From: Saprospiraceae bacterium
GTDB lineage: Bacteria; Bacteroidota; Bacteroidia; Chitinophagales; Saprospiraceae
Assembly (NCBI GenBank): GCA_013002625.1
Contig: JABDJE010000275.1
Location: 1-13,651, forward strand
DNA length: 13,651 nt
Reading direction: 5' to 3'
The position numbers and the translations under genes are program-made. The number at the start of each line of letters is the position of its first letter. The stretch's first letter is position 1. Below, piece after piece: positions 7,419-13,651 of this stretch. Under the pieces are notes generated by a model. The model was not told where the DNA came from and did not search any database. It saw nothing but the letters and a program-made list of their open reading frames with translations.

Positions 7419-9218
7419 TTGACCACTGAAGACTATAAAAAGGTAGCGGACAAAATTCCAAAAGTCCCTGGCGTCTATCGATTCATCGACGCGGAGGACA
7501 CCATTATATATGTGGGTAAAGCAAAAAGTCTTAAAAACAGATTGTCCTCATATTTCGGAGAGAAAAAGCACCAAAGATATAAGACCAAAACCCTGGTGAA
7601 AAATGCGGTTCGATTTGAGTATACAGTTGTCGAAACGGAGCAGGATGCTTTATTGCTGGAAAATACTTTGATTAAGCAATTGCAACCCCGTTATAATGTA
7701 AGCCTTAAGGATGGCAAGACTTATACCTATATCGTGGTAAAAAAAGAACGCTTTCCACGTGTGTATTTTACAAGACGCGTATACAAAGACGGCAGCAATT
7801 ATTTTGGACCTTATACTTCCAAGCACCGTGCAAATATTTTATTGGAAATTATAAAAAAGCTCTTTCAACTGCGCACCTGTAAGTTGCATTTGAGCGAAGC
7901 CAATATTGAAGCAGGCAAATTCAAAGTATGTCTGGAGTACCATATTAAAAATTGTCTTGGACCCTGTGTTGGTTTTGAAGATGAGGAAAGCTATAATCAG
8001 AAAATAGATCAGGTTAAAAACATTCTCAAAGGCAATGTCAAGCCTGTTAAGGATTACATCAAGGACAATATTGCCAAGTATTCAGAGAATTTGGAATTTG
8101 AGAAAGCCCAGGAATTTGTTGAGAAGTTGGAAGCACTGGAAAATTACCAGTCTAAATCCACCGTCGTAAATACCAGTATTCAGGATGCGGATGTGTTCTA
8201 CATTCGCTCAACGGATGAAATGGCCTATGTGTCCTATTTGAAAATTGTCAATGGTGCCCTCATCAATTCCGACAACCTTGAATTAAAAAAGAATTTAAAC
8301 GATAACGAGGATGACCTGCTGGCATTCAGTATAGATTACATCAGAGAAAAATTTAACAGTATAGCACCAGAAGTAATTCTGGCAAAGAAAATAATTCTAC
8401 CCGGTGATGTTCAGATAACGGTACCACAAAGAGGCGATAAGCGACACTTGCTGGAATTGGCTGAAAAGAATCTAAAATATTTCATCCTCCAGAAAAAGAA
8501 AGAAAGCCTGAATAAAACAAAAAGACAGACTTCAGCTGAGCGAATCCTTACCACAATGAAGGAGGATCTCCAAATGGATGAAATACCATTCCATATAGAG
8601 TGTTTCGATAATTCAAACCTCCAGGGCAGCAACCCGGTTTCGAGTTGTGTAGTTTTCAAAAATGCCAAGCCTTCAAAAAAAGACTATCGCAAGTTCAATA
8701 TCAAAACGGTGGTGGGACCTGATGACTTTGCCTCAATGAAAGAAGTAGTGATCAGACGATATACACGACTTGTAAAAGAAGATCAGCCCCTGCCACAGTT
8801 GGTTATAATTGATGGTGGTAAAGGGCAGTTGAACGCGGCCTATGAAATACTTCAATCGCTTGGATTAGAAAATAAGATTAAACTGATTGGTATTGCCAAA
8901 CGCCTGGAAGAGATATTCTTTCCAGGAGATCCAATTCCATTATTTATCAACAAAAAGTCAGAATCGCTCAAACTCATTCAGCAATTAAGAAATGAAGCCC
9001 ATCGATTTGCCATCACATTCCATAGGGATCAGAGGTCCAAGAATGCCCTAGGAACAGAATTGACCAATATTCCTGGTATCGGAGAAAAAACAGCCAAGAA
9101 ACTGCTTCAAACCTATGGTTCGGTCAAAAGAATTAAAGGCCTGCCCAACAAGGATATAGAACAAGCATTCGGGCTCAATATTGCCAAAAAGCTTGCAGAT
9201 TATTTTGAAGAAGAATAG
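7419..9218 (+). CDS. uvrC: Excinuclease ABC subunit C
   Basis: UvrC makes both incisions around bulky DNA lesions after UvrA/UvrB recognition. All domains are present in 599 residues. The GIY-YIG nuclease for the 3' cut spans about 15-95, with 'GVYRF' and 'IIYVGKAKSLKNRLSSYF'. A four-Cys region has Cys154, 171, 179 and 183, as in UvrCs with an iron-sulfur cluster. A UVR motif that binds UvrB lies at about 208-243. The RNase H-like nuclease for the 5' cut has 'CFDNSNLQG' with Asp397, 'IIDGGKGQLNAA' with Asp465, and 'RNEAHRFAITFHR' with His528. Tandem helix-hairpin-helix motifs run from about 546 ('LTNIPGIGEKTAKKLL') to the end. The start is a TTG at 7419. An in-frame TAA at 7401 rules out an upstream start, and the next codons give the normal UvrC N-terminus. 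It lies 1 bp after mgsA. Confidence 0.96.
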   Translation: MTTEDYKKVADKIPKVPGVYRFIDAEDTIIYVGKAKSLKNRLSSYFGEKKHQRYKTKTLVKNAVRFEYTVVETEQDALLLENTLIKQLQPRYNVSLKDGKTYTYIVVKKERFPRVYFTRRVYKDGSNYFGPYTSKHRANILLEIIKKLFQLRTCKLHLSEANIEAGKFKVCLEYHIKNCLGPCVGFEDEESYNQKIDQVKNILKGNVKPVKDYIKDNIAKYSENLEFEKAQEFVEKLEALENYQSKSTVVNTSIQDADVFYIRSTDEMAYVSYLKIVNGALINSDNLELKKNLNDNEDDLLAFSIDYIREKFNSIAPEVILAKKIILPGDVQITVPQRGDKRHLLELAEKNLKYFILQKKKESLNKTKRQTSAERILTTMKEDLQMDEIPFHIECFDNSNLQGSNPVSSCVVFKNAKPSKKDYRKFNIKTVVGPDDFASMKEVVIRRYTRLVKEDQPLPQLVIIDGGKGQLNAAYEILQSLGLENKIKLIGIAKRLEEIFFPGDPIPLFINKKSESLKLIQQLRNEAHRFAITFHRDQRSKNALGTELTNIPGIGEKTAKKLLQTYGSVKRIKGLPNKDIEQAFGLNIAKKLADYFEEE

Positions 9219-9236
9219 GAGAGGCTCCTTGTTTTT
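9217..9236 (+). terminator. Weak possible terminator at end of uvrC
   Basis: AGGAG (9217-9221) and CTCCT (9225-9229) can form a 5-bp stem with a 3-nt loop, followed by TGTTTTTATT. The stem begins inside the uvrC stop codon. The T-run is good but the stem is short, so termination may be partial, leaving some read-through into gltX. Confidence 0.3.
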
Positions 9237-9261
9237 ATTCTAACTTATTTTCCGACCTTTG
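9228..9261 (+). promoter_or_regulatory. Possible gltX promoter
   Basis: GACCTTTG at 9254-9261 matches TAnnTTTG except for its first base, and CTTG at 9228-9231 could serve as the -33 element with a 22-bp spacer. The start would fall about 13-15 nt before the gltX ATG, a normal leader length. The match is imperfect in both halves. Confidence 0.4.
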
Positions 9262-9278
9262 CGACCTAATTAATATTC

Positions 9279-10799
9279 ATGAGTCAAAACATTCGCGTAA
9301 GATTTGCGCCCAGCCCTACAGGGCCATTACATATTGGTGGTGTGCGGACCGCTTTATATAATTATCTCTTTGCAAAAAAGCATGGTGGCACATTTATTTT
9401 AAGGATAGAAGACACCGATCAGACGCGGTATGTGGATGGTGCAGAAGATTATATTATTCAGGCATTGAAATGGCTAGGCCTTAATCCGGATGAAGGACCC
9501 GGCATTGGTGGTGACTTTGGTCCCTATCGACAATCCGAGCGCAAAAACTTGTATAAGCAATATGCGGAACAGCTAATTGAAAACGGTTATGCGTACTACG
9601 CATTTGATACGCCTGAAGAATTGGATGCCATGCGAAAGCGTGAAGAGGAAAAAGGGTTTCATAGTGCAAAATATGATCATAGAATACGCATGCAAATGCG
9701 CAATAGTCTCACACTTTTAGAAGAAGAGTGCAAGTCATTAATCGAGGAAGGACAAAATGTAACCGTCCGATTGAAGATTCCGCAGAATGAAGAAGTGGCC
9801 TTTGATGATATCGTAAGAGAAAGGGTGGTGTTCAGTACCGATGAGCTGGATGACAAAATCATCTTGAAAAAAGATGGTATGCCAACGTATCACCTGGCAA
9901 ATATTGTAGACGATCACCTGATGGAAATATCTCATGTTATCAGGGGTGAAGAATGGTTATCCAGTACTGCTCATCATGTCTTAATGTATAAATTTTTTGG
10001 GTGGGAGCCACCGAAGTTTACCCACCTGCCACTATTGTTAAAGCCTACTGGCAAGGGGAAATTGAGCAAAAGGGATGGTGCCAAATTCGGCTTTCCGGTT
10101 TTCCCAATGGAATGGCAGGAAGATGAGTTGTACCTGGGCTTTAAGGAGGAAGGATTTGATCCGGAAGCCGTGCTTAATTTTTTAGTGTTGTTGGGATGGA
10201 ATCCGGGTAACGATGAAGAGATAATGGACCGGGAACGCATGATCGAATTGTTTTCTCTTGAAAAAATTATCAAAAGTGGGGCACGGTTCGATATTGAAAA
10301 AGCCTATTGGTTCAATCAACAATATATCATTGCTTCATCCAATGAGGCCTTAATTGAGGTCGTAAAGGAAGCCTTGGGTGAGGACATCGTCTCCGAATAC
10401 GACGATGAATTTTTATTGCAATTTATTCATCTCATGAAAGAGCGGGTAAAATCAATAAACGACTTTAAATCGGAAGGTGCTTTCTTTTTTGAAATGCCGG
10501 GCAGCTATGATGAAAAGCAGGTACGGAAAAGATACAGTCCAGATCTGGATGAACACTTCGAATCGATCAATCGTATTATCCACACGCACGATGGTGATGC
10601 CGCAAGTTTGGCTGATGCAGTGAAATCCTATCTTAACGAGAACGAATTAAAGATGGGTGTGTATTTGCCATTACTCAGAATAATGTTGTGTGGCAGTATG
10701 AAGGGGCCGGATTTATTTGAAATTATTCGTCTTTTAGGAGTTGAAATTGTCAACGACCGGATAGCTAAAGCTCTGAATGCCTTTAAATCTATTGGCTAA
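9279..10799 (+). CDS. gltX: Glutamyl-tRNA synthetase
   Basis: GluRS, a class I synthetase, charges tRNA-Glu with glutamate. The 506-residue protein starts 'RFAPSPTGPLHIGG', placing the HIGH-type motif HIGG at 18-21. 'RIEDTDQTR' at 42-50 and 'GPYRQSER' at 81-88 are typical. The KMSKS-type motif appears as 'KLSKRDG' at 261-267, and the helical anticodon-binding region fills the C-terminal third. In the insertion where some GluRSs have a zinc-binding Cys cluster, this one reads 'YAYYAFDTPEELDAM' with no Cys, so it looks zinc-free. Whether it also charges tRNA-Gln cannot be judged, as no gatCAB or glnS gene is in the window. The start is the ATG at 9279, with no Shine-Dalgarno sequence. The stop TAA touches the end of the opposing small gene, with no base between them. 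Confidence 0.96.
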   Translation: MSQNIRVRFAPSPTGPLHIGGVRTALYNYLFAKKHGGTFILRIEDTDQTRYVDGAEDYIIQALKWLGLNPDEGPGIGGDFGPYRQSERKNLYKQYAEQLIENGYAYYAFDTPEELDAMRKREEEKGFHSAKYDHRIRMQMRNSLTLLEEECKSLIEEGQNVTVRLKIPQNEEVAFDDIVRERVVFSTDELDDKIILKKDGMPTYHLANIVDDHLMEISHVIRGEEWLSSTAHHVLMYKFFGWEPPKFTHLPLLLKPTGKGKLSKRDGAKFGFPVFPMEWQEDELYLGFKEEGFDPEAVLNFLVLLGWNPGNDEEIMDRERMIELFSLEKIIKSGARFDIEKAYWFNQQYIIASSNEALIEVVKEALGEDIVSEYDDEFLLQFIHLMKERVKSINDFKSEGAFFFEMPGSYDEKQVRKRYSPDLDEHFESINRIIHTHDGDAASLADAVKSYLNENELKMGVYLPLLRIMLCGSMKGPDLFEIIRLLGVEIVNDRIAKALNAFKSIG

Positions 10800-11117
10800 C
10801 TAAAGGGATTGTGTAAACTTCAGCGCTTCCTCTGTCAGCAAAGGCCACAAGTCCGCTTCAACTACATCAATCATAAACCACCCTTTTAATGGGGGTTTGG
10901 TTTTAAAGGGTGACAAGGGTTCTGCATTTGCGATGCCATTGGCTTCCAAATTGAATTGCGTCCCAAGTCGAAATCCCATTTTATCCTTATGGTAAAATGC
11001 AAAGACCTTATCGTTGAATTTCAACCCTGGCGATGACATCATCTTAGCCAAAATTACACCTTCATGTTGCGCTACAAAAGCTTGAGCGATAGTATGAAAT
11101 CGTGCTTCTCCTGTCAT
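10800..11117 (-). CDS. Small TfoX-N-like protein, function unknown
   Basis: This is a 105-residue protein without signal peptide or membrane segment. It resembles the small stand-alone proteins related to the TfoX N-terminal domain. These have an opening helix ('FHTIAQAFVAQHE' here), then 'GVILAKMMSSPGLKFNDKVFAFYH', where a short beta-hairpin carries a Met-rich loop, then 'MGFRLG' and a C-terminal 'GWFMIDVVEADLWPLLTEEAL'. Family members are usually annotated TfoX/Sxy-like or hypothetical. The competence role of full-length TfoX should not be transferred, because the second domain is missing. The start is the ATG at 11115-11117. The gene is alone on its strand, tail-to-tail with gltX and about 200 bp from cutC. 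I see no clear promoter on its strand. The family assignment is by eye and moderate in confidence; that it is a real gene is more certain, given its position and protein-like composition. Confidence 0.65.
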   Translation of the reverse strand: MTGEARFHTIAQAFVAQHEGVILAKMMSSPGLKFNDKVFAFYHKDKMGFRLGTQFNLEANGIANAEPLSPFKTKPPLKGWFMIDVVEADLWPLLTEEALKFTQSL

Positions 11118-11255
11118 GTTATTAATTCAATTTTATCTTGTTGAAAAATTAATTCAAGTCAAAAAACAAATAGTATAAATTTTGATATATATTAGCACCA
11201 AGAATCTATGCTAGTATTGATTCTACCTAAATTAAGATTTAATTACTCAATCTCG

Positions 11256-11288
11256 AAGGTCGATTTTATATCTAATCGACCTTTTTTT
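11256..11288 (+). terminator. Strong intrinsic terminator without a gene just before it
   Basis: AAGGTCGATT (11256-11265) and AATCGACCTT (11274-11283) form a perfect 10-bp stem around an 8-nt loop, and seven Ts occupy 11282-11288 on the + strand. On the minus strand the base run after the stem is not T-rich, so it mainly acts rightward. The nearest + strand gene ending before it is gltX, 456 bp upstream, with a gene on the opposite strand between them. It may also help end cutC mRNA, which stops at 11315, but only weakly. Confidence 0.75.
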
Positions 11289-11314
11289 ATACCCCAAATT
11301 TTACAAGCCTTGGA

Positions 11315-11938
11315 TTAACTGTCTTCCATTATCCGTTTTCCATGAAATTGCGTACATCCTGTTGCGGCGAATAAGCTTGGAATATTATTTTGAGTGACCT
11401 TCCCTGCAATAACCAATTGGATATCAGGAATGCACTTCTGATGCATCAATTTTAGTACATCCCTATTCTGCATGGCTGTACCTGAACCCCCTGAGCTTAA
11501 AATGGCTACAACCTGCTTTATCGATTTTAAATGCTCAATATCCTCAAATAGTTTTTTTGAATGGTCAATGGCCTTGTGAATAGTTATTTTGATCGAGGGA
11601 AATCGAGACGCCAGTTGTCGGATAAAATCAATATCTAATTTATCATTCTGAATAGCACCCATAACGATGTCGTGGATGCCTATCTTGATAAATTCTTCAA
11701 TCGTCTCAGCCATCCTGGATTTTTCTTCAATGGTATAACTGAAGTCGCCCTCTCTTGGTCTGACCATTGCTTTAAATGGGAACTCCTGTGCCATACAATA
11801 CTGGATTAATTCATTATTTGGCGTCAAGCCATCCAAATCCAATCTGCTGCATAATTCCAGACGATGCGCACCAGATTTTATGGCGCTAACCGCATCAGAA
11901 ACATTATCCACGCAGGCTTCAAATAAAATTTCAGACAT
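11315..11938 (-). CDS. cutC: CutC family protein, short C-terminus
   Basis: The protein belongs to the CutC family, a TIM-barrel fold once linked to copper tolerance; its biochemical role remains unsettled. Family motifs in its 207 residues are 'LFEACVDNVSDAVSAIKSGAHRLELC' at 5-30, 'DGLTPN' near 36-41, 'MVRPREGDFSYT' near 58-69, 'DIVMGAIQNDKLDIDFI', 'ITIHKAIDHS', and 'VAILSSGGSGTAMQ'. After 'GCTQFHGKRIMEDS' the protein stops, while E. coli CutC (248 residues) goes on for roughly 30-40 more. I see no continuation in another frame between the stop and the terminator at 11256-11288, so this looks like a naturally short form, not a recent frameshift. The start is the ATG at 11936-11938. It is divergent from rpsU, with 66 bp between starts. 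I see no clear -7 box on its strand. Confidence 0.9.
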   Translation of the reverse strand: MSEILFEACVDNVSDAVSAIKSGAHRLELCSRLDLDGLTPNNELIQYCMAQEFPFKAMVRPREGDFSYTIEEKSRMAETIEEFIKIGIHDIVMGAIQNDKLDIDFIRQLASRFPSIKITIHKAIDHSKKLFEDIEHLKSIKQVVAILSSGGSGTAMQNRDVLKLMHQKCIPDIQLVIAGKVTQNNIPSLFAATGCTQFHGKRIMEDS

Positions 11939-11949
11939 TTTTTATTCAG

Positions 11950-11981
11950 ATTGCAATGTTTTGTGAATATCCTTATATTTG
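11950..11981 (+). promoter_or_regulatory. rpsU promoter
   Basis: TATATTTG at 11974-11981 matches the Bacteroidota -7 consensus exactly, and ATTG at 11950-11953 gives a three-of-four match to the -33 element with a 20-bp spacer. Transcription would start about 20 nt before the rpsU ATG. The -33 half overlaps DNA just upstream of cutC. Confidence 0.6.
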
Positions 11982-12004
11982 CGCCACATTTTAAAAAAGA
12001 TTGT

Positions 12005-12193
12005 ATGTTAATAATAAATGTTAAAAGCGAAGAATCAATAGACAGAGCGCTTAAAAGATACAAGAGAAAATTCAAATCAACACGAATTTTGAAGGAATTG
12101 CGTAGAAGAAAGAACTTTGTTAAACCTTCTGTTCAAAGAAGAAACGAGATCTTAAACGCTGAGTATAGAGAAAAAATGTACGGCGATCAGTAA
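12005..12193 (+). CDS. rpsU: 30S ribosomal protein bS21
   Basis: This is a 62-residue, very basic small-subunit protein. The N-terminal 'MLIINVKSEESIDRALKRYK' and the arginine/lysine-rich 'RILKELRRRKNFVKPS' followed by 'QRRNEIL' are characteristic of bS21 in Bacteroidota. In this phylum bS21, with bS18 and bS6, is reported to hold the anti-Shine-Dalgarno end of 16S rRNA in a pocket of the ribosome. The start is the ATG at 12005-12007. The frame is open 54 bases further to an ATG at 11951, but that extension is foreign to bS21 and begins upstream of the -7 box. There is no purine-rich GGAGG before the ATG, only AAAAAAGATTGT. The gene is monocistronic, with its own promoter and a strong terminator 23 bp after the stop. 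Confidence 0.95.
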   Translation: MLIINVKSEESIDRALKRYKRKFKSTRILKELRRRKNFVKPSVQRRNEILNAEYREKMYGDQ

Positions 12194-12216
12194 CTGACGC
12201 CTAAACGATATATTTA

Positions 12217-12249
12217 AAAAGGCTGAATTCGAAAGAATTCAGCCTTTTG
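12217..12249. terminator. rpsU terminator, probably bidirectional
   Basis: A perfect 14-bp inverted repeat, AAAAGGCTGAATTC (12217-12230) and GAATTCAGCCTTTT (12235-12248), encloses the tetraloop GAAA. On the + strand TTTTG then TTATTTG follows, and on the minus strand five Ts end the stem (12220 back to 12216). It should end rpsU and, from the other side, the beta-barrel gene whose stop is at 12411-12413. Confidence 0.9.
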
Positions 12250-12287
12250 TTATTTGTAGTTGAATTGAAGCTTCAAGTAGAAATTAT

Positions 12288-12410
12288 ATTGATGAAGGAT
12301 TAGGTTTAAATTTAAGAGCATATAAAATTGATGAAAGATTAGGTTTAAGTTTCAAACTTAAACCTAAGGATCCAAACTTAAACCTAAGGATTCAAACTTA
12401 AACCTAAAAC
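12288..12410. repeat. Cluster of short direct and inverted repeats behind the beta-barrel gene
   Basis: Three direct copies of a 20-bp unit lie head-to-tail at 12351-12370, 12371-12390 and 12391-12410, sharing the exact core AAACTTAAACCTAA (12354-12367, 12374-12387, 12394-12407). Two inverted copies lie to the left: an exact TTAGGTTTAAGTTT at 12339-12352 and one with a single change at 12300-12313. Those two sit within a longer direct repeat of about 28 bp with a 39-bp period (12288-12316 and 12327-12355). The inner pair forms a perfect palindrome with 14-bp arms around one C at 12353. The cluster begins at the base next to the stop codon of the 12411-13651 gene and would be in its 3' untranslated RNA. 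Confidence 0.85.
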
Positions 12411-13651
12411 TTACCCCTGGCCCATTCCACCTCCTTGCTGACCGCCACCACCTTGACCTTGTCCGCCATCTCCAGATTTCAAATCAGAGTTTTTAATCTT
12501 AGACTGCCTTTTCTTGAAGTCCACTTTGCCAAACTTATACCTGTAGTTGATACCTATGGATCGGAATGGTAAACTGAATGTGGTTACCTGTCTAAAGTCA
12601 GGTCCTGTTATATCTGAATCAAAGTTTTTATTCTCAACAAATGGCTCAATAATTCTGAGGCCTATACTGCTGTTTTTAAATTCTTTTCTAAAGCCAATTC
12701 CAAATATTGAGAAACTGGCATTTTCACCCTGCAAAGTAAACCTCGGTGCCTGAAAAAATCCAAAAAAGTCTGCTTTAAGGGTGCCGGTGAATGCAAATTC
12801 TCCATTGGTAAATATTCTGTAGGAAAGTGCATCATTGCTTACTTCTTGGCCATCAATAATACCTGTTGCATTGTAAGTGTAGATATCACCACCACCACGA
12901 ATAGTAAACTTCCCTATTGTCTTTGTTGTAAACAAGTTTATACCCACAGAGTTATTTTCGCCTACATTATTGAACGTATTGATTGAAGCGCCACTTTCTT
13001 CCTGCACCACTATTTGTTCAATAATATCAGTGGTCTTTCTATAGTATAAGCTTGAAAAGATCGTAATACCCGCAAAATTTGTATTATAAGATAACTCTAC
13101 CTGATCGGTTAGTTCAGGATCAAGGAATGGATTCCCCTGAACAATATTTGCGAAGTCTGTTGTATTTCTAAATGCATTGATAAAATACAAACTCGGTCTT
13201 TGAATTCTTCTGCTGAAGGCTACCTTGATATTCCTGAAGTTCTTCAATGATTTTGAAATAGCCACATTGGGCAGGAAGTTATCATAATCATTTTCGAATA
13301 ATTGGCTTGCTTCATCGCCATCACCTGCAATAGTGGTGTGTTCATACCTCAAACCGGTAACGATATTTAATTTCTTCCAGAAGAAGTTGTATGAAAGATA
13401 ACCTGCATACACATCTTGATCATAGAAGAACAGATTACTTACCGTGGTGTTAGAAGCAAATTCACTGTAACTTTCAATATCACGAATGACAGCCTTGGTA
13501 CCCACCTCCAGTTTATTGGATTTACCAATAGGATGCACATAATCTATTTGTCCAGTGACTTCTAAGTTGTCGGCGTCATTGTAGACATTTTCCATTCTTT
13601 CAACAAATCCGGTCTCCGTAACAAAATTATCCTGATCCTGTATATTACCAG
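12411..13651 (-). CDS. Outer-membrane beta-barrel (TonB-receptor-like) protein, 5' part outside window
   Basis: The frame has no stop up to the right edge, giving 412 residues of the C-terminal part; the ATG at 13593-13595 lies within it and is not the start. The sequence alternates polar and hydrophobic residues in long strands, with aromatic girdles, as in a large outer-membrane barrel. It carries the hallmark of the Bacteroidota 'outer membrane beta-barrel' family (PF14905-like): 'FSRRIQRPSLYFINAFRN', then 'GNPFLDPELTDQVELSYN'. Such proteins usually have a carboxypeptidase-like or plug region at the N-terminus, which would be off-window. The last strand 'GINYRYKFGKVDF' is followed by a basic linker and a 16-residue Gly/Gln-rich tail. 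Related proteins often carry similar tails. The substrate is unknown. Its stop is immediately followed by the repeat cluster, and the next terminator is at 12217-12249. Confidence 0.9.
   Translation of the reverse strand, partial: GNIQDQDNFVTETGFVERMENVYNDADNLEVTGQIDYVHPIGKSNKLEVGTKAVIRDIESYSEFASNTTVSNLFFYDQDVYAGYLSYNFFWKKLNIVTGLRYEHTTIAGDGDEASQLFENDYDNFLPNVAISKSLKNFRNIKVAFSRRIQRPSLYFINAFRNTTDFANIVQGNPFLDPELTDQVELSYNTNFAGITIFSSLYYRKTTDIIEQIVVQEESGASINTFNNVGENNSVGINLFTTKTIGKFTIRGGGDIYTYNATGIIDGQEVSNDALSYRIFTNGEFAFTGTLKADFFGFFQAPRFTLQGENASFSIFGIGFRKEFKNSSIGLRIIEPFVENKNFDSDITGPDFRQVTTFSLPFRSIGINYRYKFGKVDFKKRQSKIKNSDLKSGDGGQGQGGGGQQGGGMGQG

Noticed and set aside
9217..9224. AGGAGAGG as a Shine-Dalgarno sequence for gltX
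   Set aside because: It lies at the uvrC stop, more than 50 bases before the gltX ATG and upstream of the likely promoter -7 box.
11951..12004. Earlier ATG for the rpsU frame
   Set aside because: It would precede the -7 box and add 18 hydrophobic residues foreign to bS21.
12265..12276. Perfect 12-bp palindrome TTGAAGCTTCAA
   Set aside because: It is isolated, has no T-run and no relation to the neighbouring repeats, and a palindrome this short is unremarkable.
12351..12410. Tandem 20-bp repeats resembling a CRISPR array
   Set aside because: The units are directly adjacent with no unique spacers, there are inverted copies beside them, and no cas gene is in the window.

Overview
The window reads as an ordinary stretch of chromosome from a member of the Bacteroidota. 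Four things point there. The far-right gene encodes an outer-membrane beta-barrel protein of the TonB-receptor-like kind typical of that phylum. Several genes are preceded by the phylum's -7 promoter box (TAnnTTTG). No gene start has a Shine-Dalgarno sequence. The proteins (bS21, TadA, GltX, GuaB, DUF4197) have Bacteroidota-like sequences. Base composition and codon use look even throughout. I see no insertion sequence, phage gene, CRISPR array, tRNA or rRNA. No gene-free gap exceeds 300 bases; the longest are 11118-11314 and 12194-12410.

Layout. Positions 1-563 hold the end of a DUF4197 protein gene (+), overlapped tail-to-tail by pcm (-), the protein-L-isoaspartate repair methyltransferase. 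A phosphohexomutase gene (+, 1350-2759) then faces guaB (-), IMP dehydrogenase. From the other side of guaB run rightward genes: tadA (tRNA adenosine deaminase), an unrecognised lipoprotein gene, and a tightly packed block of four. That block is a PaaY-like hexapeptide-repeat protein, queG (epoxyqueuosine reductase), mgsA (methylglyoxal synthase) and uvrC (excision nuclease subunit), with gaps of 5, 0 and 1 bp. gltX follows with a probable promoter of its own. gltX abuts, tail-to-tail, a small TfoX-N-like gene (-). Next are cutC (-), the divergent monocistronic rpsU (+, ribosomal protein bS21) with a very clean terminator, a cluster of short direct and inverted repeats, and the 3' part of the beta-barrel protein gene (-), which runs off the right edge.

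How the genes fit together. tadA, queG and gltX all act on tRNA: anticodon inosine, queuosine, and charging with glutamate. rpsU and the absence of Shine-Dalgarno sequences also concern translation. guaB supplies guanine nucleotides and the mutase supplies sugar phosphates. pcm and uvrC repair damaged protein and DNA, and mgsA makes a toxic by-product that can cause such damage. These are housekeeping functions and I see no evidence of a new defence or biosynthetic system.

The points most worth a second look lie outside the coding sequences. They are the repeat cluster behind the beta-barrel gene, a strong + strand terminator at 11256 with no + strand gene directly before it, a promoter placed so that guaB mRNA may be leaderless, and three successive cistrons starting with GTG, GTG and TTG. 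All calls rest on reading the sequence alone; no database search was made.
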